DNA of 64,000 nt from Candidatus Collinsella stercoripullorum (GTDB taxonomy: Bacteria > Actinomycetota > Coriobacteriia > Coriobacteriales > Coriobacteriaceae). This document shows, one piece after another, positions 1 to 7,978 of this stretch (within the stretch, counting starts at the first letter, position 1; every line of letters begins with the position of its first letter). Location: contig DXAO01000002.1 in NCBI GenBank assembly GCA_019117005.1, forward strand, positions 1-64,000, in the 5' to 3' direction. The notes beneath the pieces were generated by a model. The model worked only from the letters and a program-made list of their open reading frames with translations, was not told the origin of the DNA and made no database searches. The position numbers and the translations under genes were made by a program.

Positions 1-115
<115 letters not shown>

Positions 116-158
116 CTAAGTGGCTCCCCCACGTACATAGGAAAGCCACCGTGTTACC

Positions 159-235
159 TGGTAGCGGTGACTGGATTCGAACCAGTGACGCCACGGGTAT
201 GAACCGTGTGCTCTAACCAGCTGAGCTACACCGCC
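159..235 (-). tRNA. tRNA-Met (CAT anticodon)
   Basis: A 77-nt cloverleaf with acceptor stem GGCGGTG/CACCGCT (one G-T pair), T-loop TTCGAAT, anticodon CAT and an encoded CCA end. It has the A-type stem of an elongator rather than the C1-A72 mismatch of an initiator. It is the last tRNA before tuf. Confidence 0.93.
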
Positions 236-239
236 TTAC

Positions 240-315
240 TGGAGCCTGCAACCAGACTTGAACTGGTGACCTCTTCGTTACCAACGAAGTGCTCTACCGA
301 CTGAGCTATACAGGC
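240..315 (-). tRNA. tRNA-Thr (GGT anticodon)
   Basis: A 76-nt cloverleaf starting GCCTGTATAGCTCAG, with anticodon loop TTGGTAA (GGT, Thr) and an encoded CCA. It sits four bases upstream of tRNA-Met in the same operon. Confidence 0.93.
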
Positions 316-321
316 GTGAAC

Positions 322-406
322 TGGTGGGAGCTATAGGATTCGAACCTATGTAGGCATAGCCAACGGGTTTACAGCCCGTCCCCATTAACCACTCGGGCAA
401 ACTCCC
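322..406 (-). tRNA. tRNA-Tyr (GTA anticodon)
   Basis: An 85-nt class II tRNA with a long variable arm, starting GGGAGTTTGCCCGAG, anticodon loop CTGTAAA (GTA, Tyr) and an encoded CCA. It is the first gene of the tRNA-tuf operon. Confidence 0.93.
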
Positions 407-452
407 ATATGTTCACACTCGTTTGCGCGTTGCCGCGTTCGCGAGCAAAAGG

Positions 453-482
453 ATATTACGACGCGGCGGGCGCCTGTGTCAA
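453..482 (-). promoter_or_regulatory. Promoter of the tRNA-Tyr/Thr/Met-tuf operon
   Basis: On the minus strand a perfect -35 TTGACA (477-482) is followed after 18 bases by TAATAT (453-458), and tRNA-Tyr begins about 46 bases downstream. This is a strong housekeeping-sigma promoter. The remaining bases up to the protease gene at 780 hold only that gene's leader, with a TACAAT -10-like hexamer at 733-738 and no clear -35. Confidence 0.8.
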
Positions 483-779
483 CGGAAAACCCTATAATCC
501 ACGGCTCCGGGCGTATCTATTCCAGTAGGTCACCCCATTCACCTGCGAAAACGAGGGCACTTTAGCATGGTGAGGTTATGGAGGGCGTCGGTTTTCAGCT
601 CCGCCGGCCCCCTTCCGGGCCGTCCATGACGGGGCCACCCCTTCCCGGCTCCGGCGCGCCCATCCCCCGCCGCCGGTTCTCCTTGCGCCGCCTGCCGCCG
701 GTTCGCGCGCGGGAGCTCTCCCGCGCCCGCCATACAATGGTCGCGTGTCAGCTGCATCATATATACAAGGGGGGATCTC

Positions 780-3617
780 ATGCCGCGCCGCCGTCGCCGC
801 CGTCGATTCCACTTCCTCATCGGCGCCTGCATCGCGCTCGCCGCGATCGTCGGGGCGTGGGCGCTGGGACTCGGCCCCTTCGCCCCGGTGATCGGGGTGC
901 CCGCAGCCTTCGCCGACCGGATCACCGTGGGGGAGGACGGCGGGTTCACCTACCTGTTCCCGGAGGAGGACATCGCCTACGACGCCGACGAACACGCGCT
1001 GTACGCCGACGACACCCTCATCGCCTACCTCGAACCCGGCGTCGGCGCGCGCGAGCGCCTCGCGCTGGCCGACCGCGTCGGGGGGACCGTCGTGGGCAAC
1101 CTCGAAGGGGGCATCGACCTCGTGCAGATCCATGTCGGCGACGCCCCCTTCGCCGACCTGACCGCCATGGCGGAGGAGCTCTCCTCCTCCGAGGGCGTCA
1201 TCATGGCGCTCGTCGAGGGGCCGCTGCTGCGCCAGGCGGATGCGGGCGCCGACCCCAACGGCTGGGGCGACGGCGGCAGCATCGAGGACGACCCCTCCGG
1301 CAACAACTGGTGGGCGGAGGCCATCGGCGCCTACCGCGCCTGGGAGCACGCCGACCGGTTCTCCCCGGTGGCGGTCGGCGTCATCGACGACGGGTTCGAC
1401 CTCGACCACCCCGACCTCGACGGCGCGGCCACCCTGCTGTCCTCCCACTCGGGCAACGAGGCGTCCGACCACGGGACCGCCGTCGCCTCGATCATCGGCG
1501 CGCTCGACAACGGGGAGGGCCTGCGCGGCGTCGCCGCCGGCGACGACGGCGCCTCCCCCACCCTGGTCTGCGCGGACTACACCAGCGCCGGGTACGCGAG
1601 CAAGGGCGGCGACGCCGCGGTGCTGCGCGCGCTCGTCCAGGAAGACATGCCGGGGCAGGGCGGCATCGCCGTCAACTGCTCCTACGGCGTGCCGCCGACG
1701 TCGACGTTCGACGCGTGGGATCAGGACGGGCGCCGCGAGGCGCTGATCCGCCACGCGCGCGACACCTCCGAGGCCTACCTCGCGGCGATCGTCTGCCTCA
1801 TGCTCGACGCGCGCCAGGCGGACCCGGACGGGGCGGCGCGCGATTTCCTGTTCGTGCAGTCCGCCGGCAACGGCCTCGTCGACGGGGCGCCGCTCGGCGC
1901 CTACGCGAACGGGTACTTCGCCGGCATCGACGAGACCCTGTTCGTGGAGTGCTTCCCCGAGAGAGAGGTCGCGGGGATCTCCTTCGGGGACGTCCATGCG
2001 CACACGCTCGTCGTGGGCGCCGCCCGCGAGCGCACCGAGGGGGAGGTCGCCCTGCAGGGGGACGAGTGGCGCCTGTGCGAGACCTCGTGCTTCGGCGAGC
2101 CGTGGGTCGACCTGTGCGCGCCCGGCCCCCACAAGGGGGTCTACGCGGCCTGCGTGGACGGGTACGGCCCCTTCGGCGACACCTCCGCGGCGGCGCCCAT
2201 GGCGACGGGCTCCGCGGCCCTGCTGTGGTCGCTCGACCCCTCGCTCACGGCGGCGGAGGTGCGCTCGCTGCTCGTCCACAGCGGTGACGGCATCGCGCGG
2301 GGCGGCGAGGAGCAGGGCGGGGTCTACCCCATGCTCGATATCGGGGCGGCCGCCGACGAGGCGGTGGCGCAGGTCGACCGCGCCGGGGCGTTCGCCTGCG
2401 AGGTGGTCGTCGTCGACGAGGCGACGGGGCTGCCCGTCGAGGGCGCGCAGGCGACCTTCTCCCTCGCGGACGAGGGCACGGAGATGAGCGTGGAGACCGA
2501 CGCCGACGGCTACGCCGGGGTCAGCGCCGACGACATGGTCTCGTTCGATGTGACCGTGCGCGCGGACGGGTACGACGAGCTGCGCGAGCACCTCGTCGCC
2601 GTCGCCTTGGACGAGGACGCGGACCCCCTCGAGCGGGCCGTGCGCCTGGAGCTCGCGCCCGATGACGGCGGGGCCTCGGCCGCGCTGCGCGCCTGCCTGG
2701 AGGGCCTGGTCGAGCAGTACGGGATCGTGGATACGGGCAGCGAGCGCTACGAGCAGCCGGGCATCTACGGAGGGGGCTGGACGCTCGTGGAGGCGACGCG
2801 CCTCACCGGCCTGCTGTCCGCCGACATCCGCGACTTCGACGGTGACGGGACGCTCGAGATGCTCACCGTGCGGCTCGACCCGGGCGCCGGCTGGACGGTC
2901 CGGAAGGACGGCGCGTGGAACGAGGTGCGGCTCGTCCTCAGCGTCTACGAGGCCTCAGGCGAGGGGGCCGAGCTCGCCGACGAGCTCGCGGCCGTCGTCC
3001 CCGGGCTGCCCGACGAGCACCCGATTCAGGGCGTCCACGTGGCGCTGCTCGACGGGGACGGCGCCCCGACGATCCTCGTCGACCACTGCGGCAACTTCAA
3101 CGACACGTGGTTCGGCACGGTCGGACTCAGCTACGACGGGTCGGCGTTGCGGCTCGCCGGCGGCGTCAACTGCTTCGAGCACTACAACGCCATCGTCTGC
3201 ATGGAGGCGGAGGGCGTCGAGGCCCTCGGGTCGCTCGTCCGGTCGACCCCGCTCGAAGCGGGCTCCTGGACCGGATGGGGGCAGGTGCTCGACGAACGGT
3301 GGGACGACGGCGCCTCGGTCTCGGCGGATACGCTGTCCCGCTACCAAGACGCCTACGACGGGGCGCTCGCGGGCATGGGGGTCAAGGACGATGCGATGCG
3401 GAGCACCTTCCTGGAGGAGGTCGGCTCGGCGTACGACGACGCCATGGGCACCGTGGCGCTGCGGTGCACCCTGCGCCCCTCCGAGCACCTCGCGGCGACC
3501 GGCGGCGGCGAGGTCGTCGACCTGTGCGGCGCGGCGTCCACGATGGACGCGGGCGAGGTCAACGCGCTCGAGCTGCTGGTCTACGACGAGGCGGGACTGC
3601 TCGACGCCTACCGGTGA
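780..3617 (+). CDS. Secreted S8-family (subtilisin-like) serine protease
   Basis: This 945-aa protein has an Arg-rich N-terminus and a hydrophobic segment (about residues 10-30), which is a signal peptide or anchor. The peptidase S8 triad is visible: Asp203 in VGVIDDGFD, His231 in DHGTAVASI and Ser469 in GDTSAAAPMATG. The oxyanion Asn lies in FVQSAGNG. After the catalytic domain comes a carboxypeptidase-regulatory-like beta segment (about 550-600, DADGYAG) and a long C-terminal region of about 300 residues that I do not recognise. There is no sortase motif, so the protein is either secreted or held by its N-terminus. The ATG has an AAGGGGGG site upstream. The gene interrupts what would otherwise be a housekeeping region and points the opposite way from its neighbours. 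The substrate is unknown. Confidence 0.9.
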   Translation: MPRRRRRRRFHFLIGACIALAAIVGAWALGLGPFAPVIGVPAAFADRITVGEDGGFTYLFPEEDIAYDADEHALYADDTLIAYLEPGVGARERLALADRVGGTVVGNLEGGIDLVQIHVGDAPFADLTAMAEELSSSEGVIMALVEGPLLRQADAGADPNGWGDGGSIEDDPSGNNWWAEAIGAYRAWEHADRFSPVAVGVIDDGFDLDHPDLDGAATLLSSHSGNEASDHGTAVASIIGALDNGEGLRGVAAGDDGASPTLVCADYTSAGYASKGGDAAVLRALVQEDMPGQGGIAVNCSYGVPPTSTFDAWDQDGRREALIRHARDTSEAYLAAIVCLMLDARQADPDGAARDFLFVQSAGNGLVDGAPLGAYANGYFAGIDETLFVECFPEREVAGISFGDVHAHTLVVGAARERTEGEVALQGDEWRLCETSCFGEPWVDLCAPGPHKGVYAACVDGYGPFGDTSAAAPMATGSAALLWSLDPSLTAAEVRSLLVHSGDGIARGGEEQGGVYPMLDIGAAADEAVAQVDRAGAFACEVVVVDEATGLPVEGAQATFSLADEGTEMSVETDADGYAGVSADDMVSFDVTVRADGYDELREHLVAVALDEDADPLERAVRLELAPDDGGASAALRACLEGLVEQYGIVDTGSERYEQPGIYGGGWTLVEATRLTGLLSADIRDFDGDGTLEMLTVRLDPGAGWTVRKDGAWNEVRLVLSVYEASGEGAELADELAAVVPGLPDEHPIQGVHVALLDGDGAPTILVDHCGNFNDTWFGTVGLSYDGSALRLAGGVNCFEHYNAIVCMEAEGVEALGSLVRSTPLEAGSWTGWGQVLDERWDDGASVSADTLSRYQDAYDGALAGMGVKDDAMRSTFLEEVGSAYDDAMGTVALRCTLRPSEHLAATGGGEVVDLCGAASTMDAGEVNALELLVYDEAGLLDAYR

Positions 3618-3680
3618 GTCCCCCGCCGCCGGCTCGGCGGAGACGCGCTCCCGAGCCGGCGGCAGGGCGCGGCGCGGGCC

Positions 3681-3709
3681 TTGCCGCCTGCGCCCGGTTT
3701 CAGTATCCT
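3681..3709 (+). promoter_or_regulatory. Promoter of tRNA-Thr(TGT)
   Basis: TTGCCG (3681-3686), a 17-base spacer and TATCCT (3704-3709) lie 31 bases before the tRNA gene. Confidence 0.6.
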
Positions 3710-3740
3710 GTAGTGGCTCCGCGCGACCTGCGCCGAGCAC

Positions 3741-3815
3741 GCCAGCGTGGCTCAACGGTAGAGCAAGTGATTTGTAATCACTGGGTTGCGGGTTCGATTC
3801 CTGTCGCTGGCTCCA
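3741..3815 (+). tRNA. tRNA-Thr (TGT anticodon)
   Basis: A 75-nt cloverleaf with acceptor GCCAGCG/CGCTGGC, anticodon loop TTTGTAA (TGT, Thr), T-loop TTCGATT and an encoded CCA. It is a single gene with its own promoter and terminator. Confidence 0.93.
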
Positions 3816-3823
3816 TGGACGAC

Positions 3824-3857
3824 ACGGGCCCGGCTCCCTCGCGGAACCGGGCCCGTT
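3824..3857 (+). terminator. Terminator after tRNA-Thr
   Basis: A hairpin with arms ACGGGCCCGG and CCGGGCCCGT plus inner pairs, followed by TTCCTGTT. Confidence 0.8.
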
Positions 3858-3866
3858 CCTGTTGAG

Positions 3867-3887
3867 AGCCGGGAATCGAACCCGGCT
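3867..3887 (+). repeat. Antisense T-arm fragment downstream of tRNA-Thr
   Basis: AGCCGGG-AATCGAA-CCCGGCT is the reverse complement of a tRNA T-arm. Its loop is the TTCGATT variant used by the tRNA-Thr just upstream, whereas tRNA-Val and tRNA-Glu use TTCGAAT and TTCGAGT. It lies 52 bases past the tRNA and after its terminator. No other tRNA parts are present on that strand, so it is not a tRNA gene. Confidence 0.7.
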
Positions 3888-3895
3888 GCGGCGCT

Positions 3896-4600
3896 CTACG
3901 CCGAGGGCCTGCCGGCCTCGCCGCGCAGCCGCTGCAGCTTGGCCAGGCTCTCGGGCGACAGGCGGCTGCCGAGGGTCATCTTCACCTGCGGGGCCTCCTC
4001 CGCCTCCGCCACGTCGGCATCGATCTGGCGGATCTCGTCCACCAGCATCCGCGCCGAGATGCGCGTCACGCCCTTGCCCATGACGGTCGCCTGGATGGTC
4101 CCGTCGCTCGTGACCACGGTGCACGCGCGCCCGGATTCGCGCGCATCGGTGCACAGCCTCTGGACCACCGTGTCGGCGGAGATCCCCGTGGGAGAGAACT
4201 CGATGCGCACGCCCGCCTGGGGCAGGTTGGGACGGTCGGCGCTGACGTTGCCGGCGCCGTCGAACACGATCACGGCCTCGTAGCGGTTCTGCGCGAAGGC
4301 CGCCACGTCGGCGATGAGCGCGGTGCGGGCGCGGTCGTAGACGTCGCTGGAATAGGGGTCGTCGGAGCGATCGAAGATCAGCCGCTCGTAGCGGGGCGTC
4401 GCATGGATGATGTTGTACCCGTCCACCACCAGGAGCTCCCGCTGGCCCCGCGCGTTCGAGCCCCGCGGCGGTGCGGCGGGCGTCGAGAAGGCGGAGGCGA
4501 AGGCGTTGCCCGCGCCGTAGGTGCTCGCATCCACGATGGTGCGCGCGGAGCCCTCGCCGAAGCGCTTGGCCTTCGACTTGGCCCGGTTCTTCTTGGTCAT
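3896..4600 (-). CDS. yacP: NYN/PIN-like ribonuclease of the YacP (Rae1) family
   Basis: This 234-aa protein has a basic N-terminus (about 60 residues) followed by a NYN domain with LLVVDGYNIIH, VIVFDG, SADTVVQRL and VVTSDG, the acidic residues expected of a metal-dependent PIN-like nuclease. In Bacillus subtilis the homologue Rae1 cleaves mRNA in the ribosomal A site, and its gene follows rlmB as here. The start lies 6 bases after the rlmB stop with no strong Shine-Dalgarno, so translation is probably coupled. The C-terminus carries an extra stretch of about 35 residues after the NYN fold. The family assignment is firm. The Rae1 function is inferred from synteny. Confidence 0.85.
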   Translation of the reverse strand: MTKKNRAKSKAKRFGEGSARTIVDASTYGAGNAFASAFSTPAAPPRGSNARGQRELLVVDGYNIIHATPRYERLIFDRSDDPYSSDVYDRARTALIADVAAFAQNRYEAVIVFDGAGNVSADRPNLPQAGVRIEFSPTGISADTVVQRLCTDARESGRACTVVTSDGTIQATVMGKGVTRISARMLVDEIRQIDADVAEAEEAPQVKMTLGSRLSPESLAKLQRLRGEAGRPSA

Positions 4601-4606
4601 GGCGCG

Positions 4607-5626
4607 TTACACCCCCACCCGATCGGAGACGGGGGCGGCCAGGGCGTCGCGGTTGCGGCGCATCCACTCGAAGGCGAGCGCCGTCGCGGCCTGGGCGACG
4701 TTCAGGCTCTCGGTGAGGCCGCGCTGGGGCAGCTTGGTGAGGAAGTCGCACTTCTCGAGCACGAGGCGCGAGATGCCCTCGCCCTCGGAACCCATCACGA
4801 GCGCCACGCGCCCGGCGAGCGGCGCGTCCCAGCAGACCTGCTCGGCGTGCTCGGAGGCGCCGCAGACCCAGAAGCCCGCGTCCTTGAGGTCGTCGAGCGC
4901 GCGGGCGATGTTGGGCACCTGCGCGATGGGCAGGTGCATGACGGCCCCGGCGGAGGTCTTATAGGTGGCGACCGTCACCTCGGCGGCGCGCTTGGACGCG
5001 ATGACCACGCCCGCGGCGCCGACGACCTCGGCGGAGCGCACGATGGCCCCGAAGTTGCCGGCGTCGGTCACATGGTCGAGCACCAGAACGAGCGCCGGGC
5101 CGTCGCCGGCACGGGCGATGACGTCCGCGAGGTCCGCATAGGGGAAGGAACCGGTCTCCAGCACGATCCCCTGGTGGGCACCGTGGGCGGACAGGGCGTC
5201 GAGCTGCGAGCGCGGGACGGTCTGCACGCGCGCGCCGGCGGCGCGCAGGTCGGCGATGATGGGCGCGAGCGCCGCGTCCCCGCCCGCACCCTCGGCCACG
5301 AGGGCGCGCTTCACGGGGAAGCCGCTGCGCAGGGCCTCCGCCGCGGCGCGACGGCCCTCTATGACGTTGCCGGCGAGTCGTCCCGGGAGCGCGTCCCGGC
5401 CGCGGGGACGGCCCTCCGCCGCCTCCCGGGAGGCCGCCCTCGGCCCCCGTTCCGCCGCGCGGTCCGCGGGCCGGGGACGCGTGGGGCGCGGGCCGCCGGC
5501 AGCGGCGCCCTTCCGCCGCGCGGAGCGGTCCCCGGACCCCTGCGGCCGCTGGTCGCGCCCGGAGCGCTGCGCTCCCGACGGTGAGGCGGAGCCGCCGCGC
5601 GCCCCGCGTTTCTTCCTGTCTGCCAT
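4607..5626 (-). CDS. rlmB: 23S rRNA (guanosine-2'-O-)-methyltransferase RlmB (SpoU/TrmH family)
   Basis: RlmB methylates the 2'-OH of G2251 in the 23S rRNA P-loop in E. coli. This 339-aa protein carries the SPOUT motifs DHVTDAGNFGAIVRSAE (motif 1), VMGSEGEGIS (motif 2) and LNVAQAATALAFE (motif 3) in the C-terminal 160 residues, and an L30e-like RNA-binding domain from about residue 85. Residues 1-85 are a low-complexity Arg/Gly/Pro/Ala extension not found in the compact E. coli enzyme, probably disordered and RNA-binding. The ATG has AAGGGG upstream. It is the fourth of the cysS-rlmB-yacP block and has its own -10 (TATACT, 5654-5659). A 32-bp repeat array lies just upstream of that -10. Confidence 0.92.
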   Translation of the reverse strand: MADRKKRGARGGSASPSGAQRSGRDQRPQGSGDRSARRKGAAAGGPRPTRPRPADRAAERGPRAASREAAEGRPRGRDALPGRLAGNVIEGRRAAAEALRSGFPVKRALVAEGAGGDAALAPIIADLRAAGARVQTVPRSQLDALSAHGAHQGIVLETGSFPYADLADVIARAGDGPALVLVLDHVTDAGNFGAIVRSAEVVGAAGVVIASKRAAEVTVATYKTSAGAVMHLPIAQVPNIARALDDLKDAGFWVCGASEHAEQVCWDAPLAGRVALVMGSEGEGISRLVLEKCDFLTKLPQRGLTESLNVAQAATALAFEWMRRNRDALAAPVSDRVGV

Positions 5627-5653
5627 GTGGCCCCTTCCGGTCGTCGATCACCC

Positions 5654-5659
5654 CAGTAT
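5654..5659 (-). promoter_or_regulatory. -10 element upstream of rlmB
   Basis: On the minus strand the hexamer TATACT lies 28 bases upstream of the rlmB start. No good -35 is seen, and the region where it should lie abuts the 32-bp repeat array. Confidence 0.45.
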
Positions 5660-5689
5660 ATCCCGACGACCCGCGAAGCCGCCCGATGG

Positions 5690-5942
5690 CGCGCCGTCGT
5701 ACAGACCGTCTCCGGCCCTCCCGCGCCGTCGTGCAGGCCGCTTCCGACCCTTCCGCGGGGCGCACAGCCCATTTCCGACCTCCTCGCGTCGTCGTACAGG
5801 CCGCCTCCGACCGCCCCGCGCCGTCGCACAGCGCCACTGCGGCCCTCCCGCGCCCCTGTTCAGCGCGCCTCCGGTCTTTCGCGCCGACGTGCGGCACTCT
5901 TCCGACCTTCCAACGCCGCCGTGAGGTGCCCCTCCGATATGG
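5690..5942. repeat. Array of eight degenerate 32-bp tandem repeats
   Basis: Eight head-to-tail units start at 5690, 5722, 5754, 5785, 5817, 5849, 5881 and 5912, each 31-32 bp. Conserved parts of the unit are CGCGCCGTCGTACAG at the left and CTCCGACC near the right. Units differ at about a third of positions but almost never in length. There are no unique spacers, so this is not a CRISPR array. It lies between the rlmB promoter and the cysS 3' region. Confidence 0.75.
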
Positions 5943-6009
5943 AAAGCATGTCGTATCTGACACTCAGGTACCTGAACGGGAGGGGGCCGTGTCAGATACG
6001 ACATGTTTT
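5943..6009. repeat. Long inverted repeat with nested palindrome
   Basis: Arms CATGTCGTATCTGACAC (5947-5963) and GTGTCAGATACGACATG (5989-6005) are perfectly complementary over 17 bp. They extend to about 21 bp through AAAG and TTTT on the outside. The loop contains the 12-bp palindrome TCAGGTACCTGA (5964-5975). The A and T runs outside the stem would let it act as a terminator in either direction, and it is a plausible end for the cysS transcript. Confidence 0.7.
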
Positions 6010-6255
6010 GTAAAGGCGCCGCCCCGGCATGCCCAAGCGCCGGCATCCGGCAAGCGGCCACCGGCCGCCCCTAGGCGCCGCAGGCGCCCGAGGTCCGCGC
6101 GAAGGAGGAGGGCATAGACCCGGAGGTCATGCCCGACGAATGAGCGCGGCGAACCCTAGGGTTCCGGGGTGCGCCAGGTTGCCGCGAACGAGGAGGGAGC
6201 GCGCCTCGCGTGCGGCGACCGACGAGTGAGCGGCAAGATGGCGTGCCCCGGGACC
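6010..6255. other. Gene-free stretch downstream of cysS
   Basis: I see no gene, tRNA or strong hairpin here. Open frames through it are by-products of GC content. Confidence 0.5.
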
Positions 6256-7722
6256 CTAGGCGCGCTTGAGGCGGCTACCGGCGGCGGTATCCTCGATCAC
6301 AAGCCCCATATCGCGCAGCTGGTCGCGGATGGCGTCGGCAAGCTCCCAATTCTTGGCGGCGCGGGCCTCGGCGCGGGCGGCGAGGATGCGCTCGGCGGCC
6401 TCGTCCACGTCGTCGCCGGTGTAGGCCACCAGGCCCGCGGCGACCCCGAGCAGGCCGACCGGCAGCTCCTCCTTGGGCTCGCGCAGCCCGACGCCCAGGA
6501 CGGAGAACGCCCCCGCGACCCCCGCGGCGCACGCCGTGCACGCCTCCGCGTCCGCCGCTCCCCCGACCTCGTCCAGGTAGGTGTTGGCCTCGGTCACGAG
6601 CTGGAAGTACGCCGCCACGGCGCCGGCCGTGTTAAAGTCGTCGTCCATGGACGCCTCGAACTCGGCCGCCGCGCGCTCGGCCGCAGCGATGAGCGCGGCC
6701 CCGCGGTCGGCATCCGCCTCGCCCGACGCGTGGTTCGCCGCCCACATGAGGTTCTCCACGCAGGTCGCGATGCGCTCGAGCGAGTTCTCCGCACCCTCGA
6801 GGCGCTCCCAGGAGAAATCGAGCGGGCTGCGGTAGTGCGTCTGGAGCATGAGCAGGCGCAGGGCGGCGGCGGAGTGCTTCTCCAGCACCTCCTCCAGGGT
6901 GAAGAAGTTGCCGAGCGACTTGCTCATCTTCTCGCCGTCCACGAGCAGCATGCCCGTGTGCATCCAGGTGTTGGCGAAGCCCTCGTGCCAGGCGCAGGTG
7001 GCCTGGGCGCACTCGTTCTCGTGATGCGGGAAGGCGAGGTCGGAGCCGCCGCCGTGGATGTCGATGGGCGTGCCCAGATAGCGGTGGACCATCGCGGCGC
7101 ACTCGGTGTGCCAGCCCGGTCGGCCCGGACCCCAGGGAGAGTTCCACTGGGGCTCGCCGGGCTTGGCCGCCTTCCACAGGGCGAAGTCGAGCGGGTCGTT
7201 CTTGTCCTCGTTCTCCTCGATGCGCGCACCGACCATGAGGTCGTCGATCTTGCGCCCGGAGACCTCGCCGTAAGAGGGGTCGCTGCGGACGGAGAAGTAC
7301 ACGTCGCCGTTGTCCGCCGCGTAGGCGTGCCCCTGCTCGATCAGCGCCTTGATCATGCCGATCATGGGGCCGATCTCCTTGGTGGCGCGCGGCCGCACGT
7401 CGGGGTCCATCACGTTGGCCCTGTGCATGACCTCGATGAAGCGCTCGGAGAACTCGGTCGCCACGTCCTCGGCGGTGCGTCCCTGCTCGTTGGCGCGGTT
7501 GATGATCTTGTCATCCACGTCGGTGAGGTTCTGGGCGAAGGTGACCTCGTACCCGCTCGCGATCAGCCACCGGCGGATCACGTCGAAGGAGATGAACGTG
7601 CGCGCGTTGCCGATGTGGATGTTGTCGTAGACGGTCGGGCCGCACACGTACATGCGGACGCGGCCCTCCTCGATGGGACGGAAGTCCTCTTTGGCATGGG
7701 TCTTGCTGTTGTAGATCTTCAT
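6256..7722 (-). CDS. cysS: Cysteinyl-tRNA synthetase
   Basis: Class I aminoacyl-tRNA synthetase charging tRNA-Cys. The 488-aa product has the normal length and all the landmarks: zinc-binding Cys in MYVCGPTVYD, the HIGH-type motif HIGNAR, the zinc-site region GWHTECAAM, HGGGSDLAFPHHENE and the KMSKS loop KMSKSLGNFF. The ATG at 7722 fits the family start MKIYNSKTH. Longer in-frame starts run through ispF sequence and are not credible. It lies downstream of ispF in the conserved clpC-disA-ispDF-cysS-rlmB block. The 256-bp leader has no recognisable T-box. Confidence 0.97.
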   Translation of the reverse strand: MKIYNSKTHAKEDFRPIEEGRVRMYVCGPTVYDNIHIGNARTFISFDVIRRWLIASGYEVTFAQNLTDVDDKIINRANEQGRTAEDVATEFSERFIEVMHRANVMDPDVRPRATKEIGPMIGMIKALIEQGHAYAADNGDVYFSVRSDPSYGEVSGRKIDDLMVGARIEENEDKNDPLDFALWKAAKPGEPQWNSPWGPGRPGWHTECAAMVHRYLGTPIDIHGGGSDLAFPHHENECAQATCAWHEGFANTWMHTGMLLVDGEKMSKSLGNFFTLEEVLEKHSAAALRLLMLQTHYRSPLDFSWERLEGAENSLERIATCVENLMWAANHASGEADADRGAALIAAAERAAAEFEASMDDDFNTAGAVAAYFQLVTEANTYLDEVGGAADAEACTACAAGVAGAFSVLGVGLREPKEELPVGLLGVAAGLVAYTGDDVDEAAERILAARAEARAAKNWELADAIRDQLRDMGLVIEDTAAGSRLKRA

Positions 7723-7978
7723 GGTAGATGCCCTTCTGGGAAGGTCCGCCGGATTCGCCCGGCGCTCGGACGGTCCTGTGCGGGACTGCAGGGCCGCCGG
7801 CTGCTCCCGCGCGTGCGGAACCCGCGACGGGCGGATCCGGCAGGCCTCCTCGTGTGTCGACTCTGGTAGATGGTAGCGTACGCGCGCAGATGGCATCGGC
7901 GCGCGCATCATGCGGTCAAGGGTCCTCGGTGGGAAGGGAGATCGACGGGCCCGACGGAGCCGGACTCTCCGAACCCTT

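Noticed and set aside
576..2591. A 671-codon minus-strand frame opposite the subtilase
   Set aside because: Shadow of the S8 gene. It has an Arg/Gly/Ala/Val-rich composition without motifs.
5690..5942. Possible CRISPR array
   Set aside because: The 32-bp units are contiguous and degenerate, with no unique spacers and no cas genes nearby.
7723..7978. Possible T-box leader of cysS
   Set aside because: The conserved T-box sequence and antiterminator pair were not found in the 256-bp leader. Only GC-rich hairpins are present.
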